Source: Gemmatimonadaceae bacterium (GTDB lineage: Bacteria > Gemmatimonadota > Gemmatimonadetes > Gemmatimonadales > Gemmatimonadaceae). Taken from it: 64,000 nt of DNA. Position numbers and translations under genes: made by a program. Shown here piece by piece: positions 25,962 to 34,932 of the stretch. Within the stretch, counting starts at the first letter, position 1, and each line of letters begins with the position of its first letter. The stretch is taken from assembly GCA_036496605.1 (NCBI GenBank), contig DASXKV010000003.1, positions 62,001 to 126,000 of the forward strand. Reading direction: 5' to 3'. The notes beneath the pieces were generated by a model. It searched no databases. It was not told the DNA's origin and was given only the letters and a program-made list of their open reading frames with translations.

Positions 25962-26907
25962 CGAGCGACAACTCGCGCGGCGTGAGCTTCTGACTCTCCG
26001 GTACGAGCGACTTGTGAATCGATAGCGCCGCGACCGCGCCATCCGATGCGGCGGTGATCGCGAGCTGCGGACCCGGAACGATGTCCCCGGCGGCGTACAC
26101 GTTGTGGACCGACGTGTGATAGTGGCCGTCGATGAGCACGTGTCCCTCGTCGTCGCGGTCGCAGCCGAGCTGCAAGGAAAGCTTCGTGCCGGCATCGTCA
26201 GCGGGAAATTGCCCGATCGCGAGAAAGATCTTCTCGGCGTCGAGATGCATTCCGTCGCGCAGCTCGAGACTGTGTATCGCCTGTCCTTCGCAGACAACGC
26301 GCAGGATCGGCTCGGTGAGCACGGGAATATTGAGCACGTCCAGCTTCTCGCAGTACTCCGGAAGGTCGAGCGCCGACGGCTCACCATTCGTACAGATGAT
26401 GATCTCGCGCGTCCACGTCGTTAGGTTGAGCGCCATCCCGATAGCGAGCCGGCCATTTCCGATGACGACGACTTTCTTGTCGCGCGCCTCGTAGCCGTCG
26501 CAATCGGGGCAAACGTGCGCGTTCTGACCGAATGCGTGGTCCAGCCCCGGGATGTCCGGCCAGACATCGCGAATCCCGATGGCAAGGAGCAGCCGGCGGG
26601 CTTGTAAGGGCTCGCCCGTCACTAGCTCGAGCGAGAATTCATCATCGCCTTCCTTGCCGACGGCGACAACGATGTCATCGACGAGCTCGACGCCATAGCA
26701 GCGGCATTCCTCCCGTCCCAGCGCGCGCAGATTCGCCGGACGGATGTGAGGCAGGCCGAGGAAGCCATTTACGCCCCGCGTTTCCCAGTTGCGCGGGTCG
26801 CCACTGTCGATGAGAACGACCGAATGGAGATATCGTGCAAGCCAGATTGCAGCGGTCAGTCCGGCCGGACCGCCACCGACGATCGCAACATCGAAGATTC
26901 GCCCCAT
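25945..26907 (-). CDS. FAD/NAD(P)-dependent thioredoxin reductase-like oxidoreductase
   Basis: 320 residues. The FAD-binding GGGPAG is at 11-16 (VAIVGGGPAGLTAA). The redox motif CPDC at C133-C136 (AHVCPDCDGYEA) sits where TrxB has CATC, inside the NAD(P) domain; the pyridine-nucleotide motif VVVIGNGRLAIG follows. The C-terminal FAD/NAD box VYAAGDIVPG ends the domain. The CPDC active site is like that of bacterial thioredoxin reductase homologues; the redox partner is not identified. A repeat-filled spacer separates it from the matrixin downstream. Confidence 0.9.
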   Translation of the reverse strand: MGRIFDVAIVGGGPAGLTAAIWLARYLHSVVLIDSGDPRNWETRGVNGFLGLPHIRPANLRALGREECRCYGVELVDDIVVAVGKEGDDEFSLELVTGEPLQARRLLLAIGIRDVWPDIPGLDHAFGQNAHVCPDCDGYEARDKKVVVIGNGRLAIGMALNLTTWTREIIICTNGEPSALDLPEYCEKLDVLNIPVLTEPILRVVCEGQAIHSLELRDGMHLDAEKIFLAIGQFPADDAGTKLSLQLGCDRDDEGHVLIDGHYHTSVHNVYAAGDIVPGPQLAITAASDGAVAALSIHKSLVPESQKLTPRELSLVTSGA

Positions 26908-26937
26908 GCGTCCAGCACTGGCGCAAGATCTGGGCGA

Positions 26938-27075
26938 GCGTGGTGGTCGGTGTTGGTTGCTGTGATTGGCTAGTGCTGGTTGTTGGCTGCTGGCTCGTCG
27001 GCGAGGCTACAGCGACCAATGACGCGCAACCAGCCACCAATCACCACAGCCAATCGCCAACCACGACCAGATCAC
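26938..27075. repeat. Long intergenic palindrome, GGTTGG/GATTGG class (~138 bp)
   Basis: Left arm words (GTGTTGGTTGCTGTGATTGGCT, GGTTGTTGGCTGCTGG) are answered by the right arm (AACCAGCCACCAATCACCACAGCCAATC). The arms reach from 31 bp past the start codon of the reductase to the stop of the matrixin gene. It is the longest of this class. Confidence 0.7.
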
Positions 27076-27890
27076 CTCACACGACCAGGCGGCAACGCGT
27101 ACAAGAGATGTAGCGTTTCCTTATCCAGATCGGTGATATCGAGATGGGTGCTCTCGGGATACATGATCGTTCCCGTGTTCTTCGAGTGCCCGAGGCCGAG
27201 CGCGTGGCCGATCTCGTGGCGCAGAATCTCGCTGATCTCACCCGGCGGGAACGTGTCGCCATCACGGTCATGCAGCGCGACGACGACGTCGGCGTGAACG
27301 ACCCATGCATTCTGATCAGCGAGTCGCTTCGTCTTGCCGATGCGCAGCTCGTCAACCGGGAATTGATCGATCCAGCGTACAACGATGTCGGCCCCCGCTG
27401 AATCGGAGGGGAAGACGAAGCGCAGCGGGATGCCCGCCGTCTGCCACTCGAGAAACACGTCGCGCGCGGACTGGACGTAGCCGATCCACCAATCGCGAAC
27501 GTGCGGATCGGATTGAATCCATACCCGGACTCCTCCGTCGCGATTCTCCGGCCATCGAAACAACACGGAGTCCTGCATTGCGAGCAGATCGTTGATGTAG
27601 GTTCTCGATCCCGCGTCGGCGATACGCCGCCGAATATCCACCGCATTGCGCACGGGGGCCCGCGCGCGGGAGGCCGTCAGCGCGTTGTGCACATCGGCCG
27701 GAGCCGCGTCGTTATCCTGCGCCGCGCTCGAATCGAGCCTGGGATCCCCGGAATTGCTCCGCGGGTTACCGGCCTGCGCGACCTGAAATGCATAACGACG
27801 CGGCTCGAGCGTCGATTTCACGCTCTGAAACGCAATGAATGTGATGAGTGCCCCGACGGCACCAAGCAGCCAGTACTCGATGCGTCCCAT
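27072..27890 (-). CDS. Matrixin (M10-type) zinc metalloprotease, paralogue 1
   Basis: 272 residues from ATG 27890. A short N-terminal hydrophobic segment (about 5-23, WLLGAVGALITFIAFQSV) may anchor it. The zinc motif HExxHxxGxxH is complete (HEIGHALGLGH, 225-235), followed by the Met-turn SKNTGTIMYP, as in matrixins. Residues 125-175 hold WIQSDPHVRDWWIGYVQSARDVFLEWQ and IVVRWIDQ, the N-subdomain strand. The adjacent matrixin at 27937 has the same design. Stop codon embedded in a palindromic repeat. Confidence 0.9.
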   Translation of the reverse strand: MGRIEYWLLGAVGALITFIAFQSVKSTLEPRRYAFQVAQAGNPRSNSGDPRLDSSAAQDNDAAPADVHNALTASRARAPVRNAVDIRRRIADAGSRTYINDLLAMQDSVLFRWPENRDGGVRVWIQSDPHVRDWWIGYVQSARDVFLEWQTAGIPLRFVFPSDSAGADIVVRWIDQFPVDELRIGKTKRLADQNAWVVHADVVVALHDRDGDTFPPGEISEILRHEIGHALGLGHSKNTGTIMYPESTHLDITDLDKETLHLLYALPPGRVR

Positions 27891-27936
27891 TACGAGATGT
27901 CGGGGGAACGACTGAGCGCGGCGATTCCTCGCCGGA

Positions 27937-28695
27937 TCAGCGCACCGGACCAGGCGGGAGGGAGTACAGCAGACGGACCGTTGCGCGATCGGCGGTGGAT
28001 AGATCGCGCACGCGGACCTTCGGTGCCATGATGCTCGTCGGATCCTGCGTGTGATCGAGTCCGAGAAGATGACCGATCTCGTGCAGCGCCATTGCGCGCA
28101 TCGCCTCTTCGTCCAACACCTCACCCTGATGGTGATGGACAGCGAGGATGATGTTCGCGTCGGTGATGAGCCAGTCATCATCGCGCGCCCACTTGGTACG
28201 TCCGCTGATTGGCTCGCTGAAGTGATCGATCCAGTTTACGTGCACTTCCGCGTCGGCAGAATCGTCGACGAAAACGAAGCCGAGAGGAAGTCCAACCCCC
28301 TGCCACTCCTCGAATGCCTCGCGAACACGATCGACGTAGCCCGGCATCCAGTCGTCGATCGCCGCACTCGGCTGAATCCAGACCGCGAGCGGGCGATCAC
28401 CGCGATCCGGCCAACGTGCGAGCGACGAATCGCGTTGTTGGAGAATCTCGCTGATGTATGTGCCTGGCTCGTCGCGACGCAACCGGCGCCGCACGGCGGC
28501 GCGATCGGGTTCGTCGAGATCGTCGCGTGGAAAGAGCGCGCGACCAACGCTTCCCGCGGCGCTCTGTTCGCGCGACGCGGTGAGTGCGTGCGCAACCGCG
28601 ACTTCGGGTGACCGCGTCTTCTTCACGGCACCTAACGCGCCGAGGCCGACGGCGAGATACAGAACGGTCAGGGACGCTCGCTTAGCACGCTTCAT
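27937..28695 (-). CDS. Matrixin (M10-type) zinc metalloprotease, paralogue 2
   Basis: 252 residues from ATG 28695. A signal-like hydrophobic stretch is at about 8-24. The zinc motif HEIGHLLGLDH (205-215) and Met-turn SIMAPKVRVRDLS are complete. It shares with paralogue 1 the segments QRDSSLARWPDR / QDSVLFRWPENR and the C-terminal LLYSLPPGPVR / LLYALPPGRVR, so the pair arose by tandem duplication. It is coupled to the hydrolase fragment through an ATGA overlap. Confidence 0.9.
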   Translation of the reverse strand: MKRAKRASLTVLYLAVGLGALGAVKKTRSPEVAVAHALTASREQSAAGSVGRALFPRDDLDEPDRAAVRRRLRRDEPGTYISEILQQRDSSLARWPDRGDRPLAVWIQPSAAIDDWMPGYVDRVREAFEEWQGVGLPLGFVFVDDSADAEVHVNWIDHFSEPISGRTKWARDDDWLITDANIILAVHHHQGEVLDEEAMRAMALHEIGHLLGLDHTQDPTSIMAPKVRVRDLSTADRATVRLLYSLPPGPVR

Positions 28696-29090
28696 ACGGA
28701 TTGGCGAACGGCACCCAGCAACTGGGCGGCGAGGAAGGAATCGACGACAGAGAAGAACACATCTGGCGCCTCCCAGAAGGGCATGTGACCCGAGTGAGGC
28801 ACCGACTCGCGTTGCGCACGAGGTAGCAGCGCCCCCAACTCCGCCGAAACGGCAACCGGCAGCGCGTCTTCCTCGCCGTGAATGACGAGTCTCGGTACTG
28901 AAAGGGCACGCAAACGACCGCGCCAATCGTAGCCATCGCGACGCAGGTGGGCCAGAACGGCTGCACCCGTGCCGCTACTCAGTTTCGGTGGCGCGAACGA
29001 GCTTGCGAGCTCAGCATGAGCGAACCACGCCGAAGAGACCGCGAGCGGTGAAAGCGCGAAGGCGACGAATCGTTCTTTGGCTGAGGGCAA
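28692..29090 (-). pseudogene. N-terminally truncated alpha/beta hydrolase fragment
   Basis: 132 codons from TTG 29090. Only the C-terminal half of an alpha/beta hydrolase is present: a cap region, the acid segment PRLVIHGEEDALPVAV and the His segment VPHSGHMPFWEAP. The nucleophile elbow G-x-S-x-G and oxyanion loop are absent and an in-frame TGA stands 5 codons upstream; no matching N-terminal half is visible to 29400. It still overlaps the matrixin start (ATGA), so it may now serve as a coupling leader (inference). A shorter start downstream would only shorten it. Confidence 0.6.
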
Positions 29091-29476
29091 TGAATAGCGA
29101 CGCGCTCAGCTAGCGCAGGAGGAGGGTACGACAGTAGCGCACGGCGGGTGAGAGACCGCGCGCATGTGAGGGGGATCACGTTCTGGCGAGTAAATACCCC
29201 CGGAACCGAAAAATGGTAAGAGGGAACATCAGAATATTTTGGGCGAGGAAAAGGGCTCGAGGAGGCCGCGAACACCAAGGAGCGACCAACGGGCGCGCGA
29301 CGCTGGCAGTGGGAACGCCTGCTTGCAGGGCAGGTAAAAAACGCCCGTCGCCGGTACTCAGGCGACGGGCATTTCACGTAACTCTCAACCCACTGAACCC
29401 CTTCATGATCATCCCGGTTTCAAAGCTCTTCTCCGCCGGATGAATCTGACTTGAGTGCCGTCAGGTGCGAGACACC
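29091..29476. other. Intergenic region (386 bp) with one strong terminator
   Basis: Separates the hydrolase fragment from the proline dehydrogenase gene, both on the minus strand. It holds the terminator at 29335-29370; minus-strand AT-rich stretches at about 29215-29245 may be a promoter for the matrixin transcript. I see no convincing gene here. Confidence 0.5.
29335..29370 (-). terminator. Rho-independent terminator after the proline dehydrogenase gene
   Basis: Perfect 10-bp stem GCCCGTCGCC/GGCGACGGGC with an 8-nt loop, followed on the minus strand by G and six T residues (29341-29336). It is placed about 105 bp after the stop of the minus-strand proline dehydrogenase gene. Confidence 0.8.
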
Positions 29477-30400
29477 TCACGACATCAGGCTACGGACGAC
29501 GAACCACACATTCGCGGGCCGCTCGGCCAGACGGCGCACGTACCACGGAAACCAGTGCGAGCCGTAGCTGATGAGAACGCGAACCGGGACGCCGTTCGTC
29601 GGAAGCGCTCGCTGTGCTGCGATCTGGATGCCGTACAGCATGTGCACTTCCCAGGTACCGCGGGGCACTTTCTTCGACTGGGCATGGCCACGAATGCGCT
29701 CGACCAGCGCGAGGTCGTGTGTCCCGAACACCTGAACGCAATCCGGAGACGCCGCGTCCAGCATTCGCGTCGCGAGTGTGAAATACCCGGCATCGGTATC
29801 GGATTTCTTGGGAAACGCGACTTCCGCAGGCTCGCGGTAGGCCCCTTTGACGAGTCGTACCGAGCCGCCGACAGCGAGCAATGACTCGAGATCGTTAGGC
29901 GTGCGCCGCAGGTACGCCTGGAGGCAGACGCCGATCTTCGGGTGCTCGGTTCGCACACTACGATAGAGGTCGAGCGTGGCGTCGACATAGTGCGACTCCT
30001 CCATGTCGATCCAGAGCATGTTGCCGTTGGTCTCGGCGCGAACGACGAGCGCTCGCACCGAGTCGGCGCACAATGCCGGATCGACGTCGAGGCCGAGGTG
30101 GGTGAGCTTCACCGAGACGTGCGTGGGGAGCCGGCGCGCGGCGATGTCGTCGAGAACCTTGATGTAGTGGCGCCGGACCTCTTCCGCTTCGGCTCGCGTG
30201 CTCACGCGCTCACCGAGCGCCGTGACGACAGATCCGACGCCGGCGGCACCGAAGGATGCCGCGGCGTCGAGCGCGGCGCCGACGTCCTCGCCGGGCATGA
30301 AGCGCCGAACGGCGCGACGAGCGAAGGATCGCCGGCGGAATTGTTCGGCGAGCCACGTACTGCGCGAAGCGCGCAGGAGAACGGTGCGGGCAATTGACAT
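29477..30400 (-). CDS. Proline dehydrogenase (FAD), monofunctional, paralogue 1
   Basis: 307 residues. PRODH beta/alpha-barrel signatures are visible: SVKLTHLGLDVD, MLWIDMEES, VCLQAYLRRT, VRLVKGAYREPAEVAFPKK, FGTHD, EVHMLYGI and the C-terminal YGSHWFPWYVRRLAERPANVWF, which includes the R-x-x-E substrate pair. It oxidises proline to delta-1-pyrroline-5-carboxylate, passing electrons to the membrane quinones. A second, diverged copy lies at 49555. No P5C dehydrogenase is in the window. Confidence 0.92.
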   Translation of the reverse strand: MSIARTVLLRASRSTWLAEQFRRRSFARRAVRRFMPGEDVGAALDAAASFGAAGVGSVVTALGERVSTRAEAEEVRRHYIKVLDDIAARRLPTHVSVKLTHLGLDVDPALCADSVRALVVRAETNGNMLWIDMEESHYVDATLDLYRSVRTEHPKIGVCLQAYLRRTPNDLESLLAVGGSVRLVKGAYREPAEVAFPKKSDTDAGYFTLATRMLDAASPDCVQVFGTHDLALVERIRGHAQSKKVPRGTWEVHMLYGIQIAAQRALPTNGVPVRVLISYGSHWFPWYVRRLAERPANVWFVVRSLMS

Positions 30401-30415
30401 GGGCCGTAGTCTGCG

Positions 30416-31489
30416 TCAGAAGACCGCACTTCGTCCAGCGCCTTGCTTTTCTCGAAGCACTCGCAACGCCCAGACCGCGTGCGCCTGGACGACTGGCTCG
30501 GGATCGGAGCATGCCTTCTCGAGCACCGGTACGTCTTCGGTGGTGCCGACGCTCGCGAGCACGACGGCGGCATTGCGTTTCAGGCCTCGCAGCTTGGCTC
30601 GTTTCATGGGCGAGCCCGCGAAGCCCGCGCGAAACTCGGCGTCGCTCATCGCGAGGAGCTCTCGCGCGAGGGTGCGAGCGTCCTTGCCGCCTAACGCCGC
30701 CCGTGGCGCAAAGGGAGACGGTTCGGGGAGCGATCGCGCGAATCGTTCATTCCAGGGGCAGACGTCCTGGCAGATGTCGCACCCATAGATCAAGTCTCCC
30801 ATCGCCCCGCGAAGGTCGAGCGGTATGTCTCCTCTGAGCTCGATCGTTAGATATGAGATACAGCGGGTCGCATCGAGCACGCGCGGCTCGACGAGCGCTC
30901 CGGTCGGGCAGGCCTCGAGACAGCGCGTGCAGGTGCCACACCGGTCGGCCTCGAAGGGCGCGTCTGGCGCAAGCTCGATGCCGACGAGCAGCACGCCAAG
31001 AAAGAAGAACGAGCCTAACGCGGGATGGATGAGGTTCGTGTTCTTTCCGAACCAACCGAGGCCCGCGCGGCGCGCGATGTCACGCTCGAGGACGGGACCG
31101 GTATCGACGTACGGCTTGCCGAGGACGTGCTGATCGACCTGGTCGTCGAGCCAGGCATGCAGCGCCGTGAGACGGTCGTGCATGACATCGTGATAATCGT
31201 CGCCTCGTGCGTAACGAGCGACGGGTCCCGAAGGCTCACGTCCACCGTAGTTCATCGCGACGACGATCGCCGATTGGGCGCCGGGCGCGGGGAGGCGCGA
31301 ATCGCGGCGCTTGTCGCGGCCGCACGGCAGATACGCCATCGTGCCCGCAAAGCCGCGCGCGAGCCATTCGTCGAATGCATCGGCGGTTTCGGCGGGGCCA
31401 AGCACACAAATCCCGACGAGATCGAAGCCCAGGCCGAATGCCTGCGCTTTTATTCTGGCCTCGAGCGAGACTGGGCCGTCGACCTTCAT
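30416..31489 (-). CDS. queG: Epoxyqueuosine reductase QueG
   Basis: 357 residues from ATG 31489. Cobalamin-dependent reductase that finishes queuosine in tRNA. The two [4Fe-4S] motifs are CGTCTRCLEACPTGA and CDICQDVCPWN, and cobalamin-binding and catalytic segments include the conserved DTGPVLERDIARRAGLGWFGKNT with the catalytic Asp. The C-terminus has HEAT-like repeats (KRNAAVVLASVGTTEDVPVLEKACSD). The stop is 15 bp from the proline dehydrogenase start, and the start overlaps the small gene at 31486. Confidence 0.95.
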   Translation of the reverse strand: MKVDGPVSLEARIKAQAFGLGFDLVGICVLGPAETADAFDEWLARGFAGTMAYLPCGRDKRRDSRLPAPGAQSAIVVAMNYGGREPSGPVARYARGDDYHDVMHDRLTALHAWLDDQVDQHVLGKPYVDTGPVLERDIARRAGLGWFGKNTNLIHPALGSFFFLGVLLVGIELAPDAPFEADRCGTCTRCLEACPTGALVEPRVLDATRCISYLTIELRGDIPLDLRGAMGDLIYGCDICQDVCPWNERFARSLPEPSPFAPRAALGGKDARTLARELLAMSDAEFRAGFAGSPMKRAKLRGLKRNAAVVLASVGTTEDVPVLEKACSDPEPVVQAHAVWALRVLREKQGAGRSAVF

Positions 31490-31782
31490 TTGCGCACGGC
31501 CCAGCGTGCGTAGCGCGCGACGTCGTCGGCCGGCGGCACGATATCCGGGTCGCCGTACGCCGTCAGCATGCGCCAGCGCACGTACTGTCGATCGGGAAGG
31601 GGCAAAAACGGGGCGCGCCGAAGCCAGCGCCGACGCCGGAAGCGCCACGCGACACGAAGGAGCGCCGCCGCGAGCCGCGGATCGCGCAGCGCGCGGAGTG
31701 CCAGCGAGAGAACGAGCCGAGACCAGCGCTTCCGAGGAGCGAGCCGTGGGGATTGCACGCTCGAAAGGTAATCGACGAGCAT
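31486..31782 (-). CDS. Small basic protein of unknown function coupled to queG
   Basis: 98 residues, very basic (about 20 Arg), with two amphipathic/hydrophobic helices at about 20-55 and a conserved-looking end LPLPDRQYVRWRMLTAYGD. Its TGA overlaps the queG ATG (ATGA), so translation is probably coupled. I do not recognise the family. The tryptophan/arginine composition could suit RNA or membrane contact (inference). Confidence 0.5.
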   Translation of the reverse strand: MLVDYLSSVQSPRLAPRKRWSRLVLSLALRALRDPRLAAALLRVAWRFRRRRWLRRAPFLPLPDRQYVRWRMLTAYGDPDIVPPADDVARYARWAVRK

Positions 31783-31850
31783 TGCCGATCGACGCGCTGC
31801 GTCATCATGAGAGCGCGGCTACGTCACTCGACGGATGGGGACTGCAGGCA

Positions 31851-33287
31851 ATGCGAGAGAGTTTCCTGACAATGTTCAACTACAGTGCGGGCGAGGCAGT
31901 CAACGACGCGCATTCGCGCCTGAATCCGACGTGCGTGCGCCGTGTGGTGCCGGTGCGCAGTCTGGCGGACGCGCGTGCCGCCATCGCAGGGGCAGTACCT
32001 AACGAATCCATCTGCATTGCCGGCGCACGTCATGCGATGGGAGGTCAGCAGTTTGTGGAGGATGGCATCCTGCTCGATACATGCGCGTTCGATCGCGTGC
32101 TCTCTCTCGATGTCGAGCGCGGCTTGGTCGAAGTGGAGACGGGGATTCGATGGCCGGCGTTGATTCGACAGCTTGGCGTACTGCAACGCGGCCGTAAGGA
32201 TCGCGGGACGATTCGGCAGAAGCAGACGGGGGCGGACCAATTGAGCATCGGTGGCGCGTTGTCGGCGAACATCCATGGCCGCGGCCTAACGATGAAACCG
32301 GTCATTGACGATGTGGAATCGTTCACGCTGCTCGACGCGAATGGTGAGCTGCACCGGTGCTCGCGAACCGAAAATCGGGAGCTGTTTCGGCTGGCGATTG
32401 GCGGCTACGGTCTGTTCGGGTTCATCGCGACAGCGACGCTCCGCCTCGTCCGCCGGCGTCGGCTGCGCCGAGACGTTGCGCTTGCGACATCGGGCGACCT
32501 CGTGCACGCGTTCGCCGAGCGAATCGCCGCGGGCGCGCTGTATGGCGACTTCCAGTTCGCCATCGATCCACGCTCGCCGGACTTCCTTCATCGCGGCATT
32601 CTGTCGACGTACACGCCAGTTGCCGCCGCGACGCGTGGCGCCGAACCGGCGCCGGTACTCACCGCCGATCAGTGGGGCGAATTGCTCGTTCTCGCGCACG
32701 TCGACAAGTCGCGCGCGTTCGAGCTGTATGCGGCGCACTATCTCGCGACATCGGGACAGGAATACTGGTCCGACCTCCATCAACTCTCGATCTACCTCGA
32801 CGACTATCACCGCGCGATCGACCCGTGCCTGACGGCCCACGGATATCGCGACGGCGGCACGGAAGTGATCACGGAGCTATTCGTGCCGATTGGTCGGCTC
32901 GCGGAGTTCCTCGGCAATGCGAGCGAAGACCTCCGTCGCAATGACGTCGACGTGATTTACGGAACGATCCGGCTCATCGAGCCGGACGATGAGAGTTTTC
33001 TACCGTGGGCGCGCCAACGCTCGGCCTGTGTGATCGTCAACGTGCATACGCCGCACTCGGCCGCCGGTCTCGCGCACTCAGCCGAAGCCCTTCGTCGGCT
33101 GATCGATCTCGCCATCGCGCAGAACGGCAGCTACTACCTCACGTACCATCGTCACGCGCGCCACGACCAGGTGCTCCGATGTCATCCGTCGTTGCGCGCG
33201 ATGCTACGGAGGAAGCGCGAGTACGATCCGGACGAGCGATTTCAGAGCGAATGGTATCGTTGGTACCGCGAACTGCTCCGCGTCTGA
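31851..33287 (+). CDS. FAD-linked oxidase of the VAO/PCMH family
   Basis: 478 residues from ATG 31851; ATG 31872 is an alternative. The PCMH FAD-binding pattern is present: VRSLADARAAIAGAVPNESICIAGARHAMGGQQFVEDGILLDTCAFDRVLSLD, then GALSANIHGRGLTMKPVIDDVESFTLLDANGE. The C-terminal half is like that of alditol oxidase/DprE1-type enzymes (the decaprenylphosphoryl-ribose oxidase group). Substrate unclear. Its promoter region is shared with the divergent queG genes; its stop abuts the stop of the convergent phosphatase-like gene. Confidence 0.85.
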   Translation: MRESFLTMFNYSAGEAVNDAHSRLNPTCVRRVVPVRSLADARAAIAGAVPNESICIAGARHAMGGQQFVEDGILLDTCAFDRVLSLDVERGLVEVETGIRWPALIRQLGVLQRGRKDRGTIRQKQTGADQLSIGGALSANIHGRGLTMKPVIDDVESFTLLDANGELHRCSRTENRELFRLAIGGYGLFGFIATATLRLVRRRRLRRDVALATSGDLVHAFAERIAAGALYGDFQFAIDPRSPDFLHRGILSTYTPVAAATRGAEPAPVLTADQWGELLVLAHVDKSRAFELYAAHYLATSGQEYWSDLHQLSIYLDDYHRAIDPCLTAHGYRDGGTEVITELFVPIGRLAEFLGNASEDLRRNDVDVIYGTIRLIEPDDESFLPWARQRSACVIVNVHTPHSAAGLAHSAEALRRLIDLAIAQNGSYYLTYHRHARHDQVLRCHPSLRAMLRRKREYDPDERFQSEWYRWYRELLRV

Positions 33288-34754
33288 TCACGCAGCGGCG
33301 GTCTTGTGCGCGGGCGCGAAGAACGACGTGCCGTCGAGACCGGCGGGCGCGTCGATGCCGAGTGCGGCGAGCGCGCTCGGCATGACGTCTACGGTTCGGC
33401 GTGGTGCGAGGGCCGGTGGACGGTTGACGACGAGCGGCACGAGCATGTGCTCGCGATGGAGCGCGCCGTGCGAGCTCACGTGCGGAATCGGCTCGTAGCG
33501 GGCACGGAAATCCCAGTCGCGCGCCGCGGAGAGGATGATGTCGCCCGCTCGCGGCGCGCCCGCGATCGTCGCGATCTGCACGATGCCGTCGGGATAGTCG
33601 GTATCGATCGTCGTCTCGTACGCGCCATGCGCGTCGAGCTTCCGGAGATCGGCGCCGATGCCGAGGGGATCGCCAGTCAGGCGCCGATAGCTGAAGCGCG
33701 CTCCGTCGGTTGCGATGATCGCCGAGCCGCGCGTCCGCGAGCGAACCTCGCAGCCATGGCCGTCGTTAGGCAACAGGAGCAGGTCAACCGAGGGACGATC
33801 GAGCAGCGTTTGCGCGAGTGGCTCCCATCGCGAGCGGAGCGCACTCCAGAAGGGGCGATGCCGCTGCTCGAGCTCGACGTACACGTGCGCCATTGCGTTG
33901 CCGCTCACCATCACCGCGGCTTGCGGAGCGAGCGTGAAAATCCAAGGATGTGCCATCACACGGAGGCCCTGCGCCGCGATGCCGCGCTCGAGATCGTCGT
34001 GCGCGCGAACGGGCGAATGACCGTGGTCGCTGGTGATCCAGACGTGCGTGTCGTCCCAGTATCCGAGCTGCTCGGCGTCATGCCGAATACGCGCGACGAG
34101 CTCGTCGACGATGCCGATCGCATCGCCGACAATCGGCGCGTCGTGTCCCTGGGCGTGCGACGTCTTGTCGATCCCCGTCAGCGCCGCAAAGACGAAATCC
34201 GGCCGCTCATCGCGCACACGCCTAACGACCTCCTCGACGATGTCGCGATCGAAGTCGAGCCAGCCGCGCACGTTCCCCGTGAAATGGGTGCGCGCGACGC
34301 GCGCGGCCGAGCGCAGGGCGCGCAGGCTCTGGACCCCGAACGTCGCGACGCGCCCGCTGGGCGCGAGACCGCGGTTGATGACACTCAGTGCGCCGACGCT
34401 TCGTTCCGAAAGCTCGAACACCGTCGGCGCGGTGGGGTCGATGTCGGCGTCGACGCGCCGCATCTGGTGGCCCACGTAGCTGCGCGAGAACGTCGGAAAC
34501 GAGCACGTGGCGCGACTCCGATCGAACCAGCGCAGACCGGGAAGACCAACCGTGCCCGGATAACGGCCCATGAGAAAAGGCGCGTAGGCCGGACCGGTGA
34601 CGGACGGGAAGCACGAGGTGATCGTGAAGAAGCCACCGTCATCGCGGAGCCCGGAGATCGCGGGCGCAGCGGGCGCGGAACCCGGCGCGCGCTCGAGCGC
34701 TGCACCGAGCGTATCGGGGCGCACGCCGTCAGCGATGATGATGATGACAGGCAC
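33288..34754 (-). CDS. Alkaline phosphatase-superfamily phosphodiesterase/pyrophosphatase
   Basis: 488 residues. The type I phosphodiesterase/nucleotide pyrophosphatase fold is shown by the metal Asp in IIIIADGVRPD, the nucleophile Thr in SCFPSVTGPAYAP, the HAQGHD pair (metal Asp/His near 225) and TSDHGHSPV. There is no signal peptide, so it is probably cytosolic, as are the related phosphonoacetate hydrolase/iPGM relatives. Substrate unknown. The stop TGA directly abuts the TGA of the convergent FAD oxidase (TGATCA, 33285-33290). Confidence 0.85.
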   Translation of the reverse strand: MPVIIIIADGVRPDTLGAALERAPGSAPAAPAISGLRDDGGFFTITSCFPSVTGPAYAPFLMGRYPGTVGLPGLRWFDRSRATCSFPTFSRSYVGHQMRRVDADIDPTAPTVFELSERSVGALSVINRGLAPSGRVATFGVQSLRALRSAARVARTHFTGNVRGWLDFDRDIVEEVVRRVRDERPDFVFAALTGIDKTSHAQGHDAPIVGDAIGIVDELVARIRHDAEQLGYWDDTHVWITSDHGHSPVRAHDDLERGIAAQGLRVMAHPWIFTLAPQAAVMVSGNAMAHVYVELEQRHRPFWSALRSRWEPLAQTLLDRPSVDLLLLPNDGHGCEVRSRTRGSAIIATDGARFSYRRLTGDPLGIGADLRKLDAHGAYETTIDTDYPDGIVQIATIAGAPRAGDIILSAARDWDFRARYEPIPHVSSHGALHREHMLVPLVVNRPPALAPRRTVDVMPSALAALGIDAPAGLDGTSFFAPAHKTAAA

Positions 34755-34932
34755 GTCTATTCCCGTAGGGGTCAGATGGCTCGAGGAGTCGGCGAGTCAG
34801 CTTTACGCAAAGCACGCACCGAACGCCACTCGCATCTTGCTGGCGAACGCCCCCCCGAGCCCGATAGACTTGTGCGGCATCGTCACCGAGGCGCGGACCT
34901 TGGTTGCGCTCGCCATGTCACATCAACGTTGA

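Noticed and set aside
29213-29443. Open frame of 76 codons between hydrolase fragment and proline dehydrogenase
   Set aside because: It spans the strong terminator hairpin, has no ribosome-binding site and no recognisable composition.
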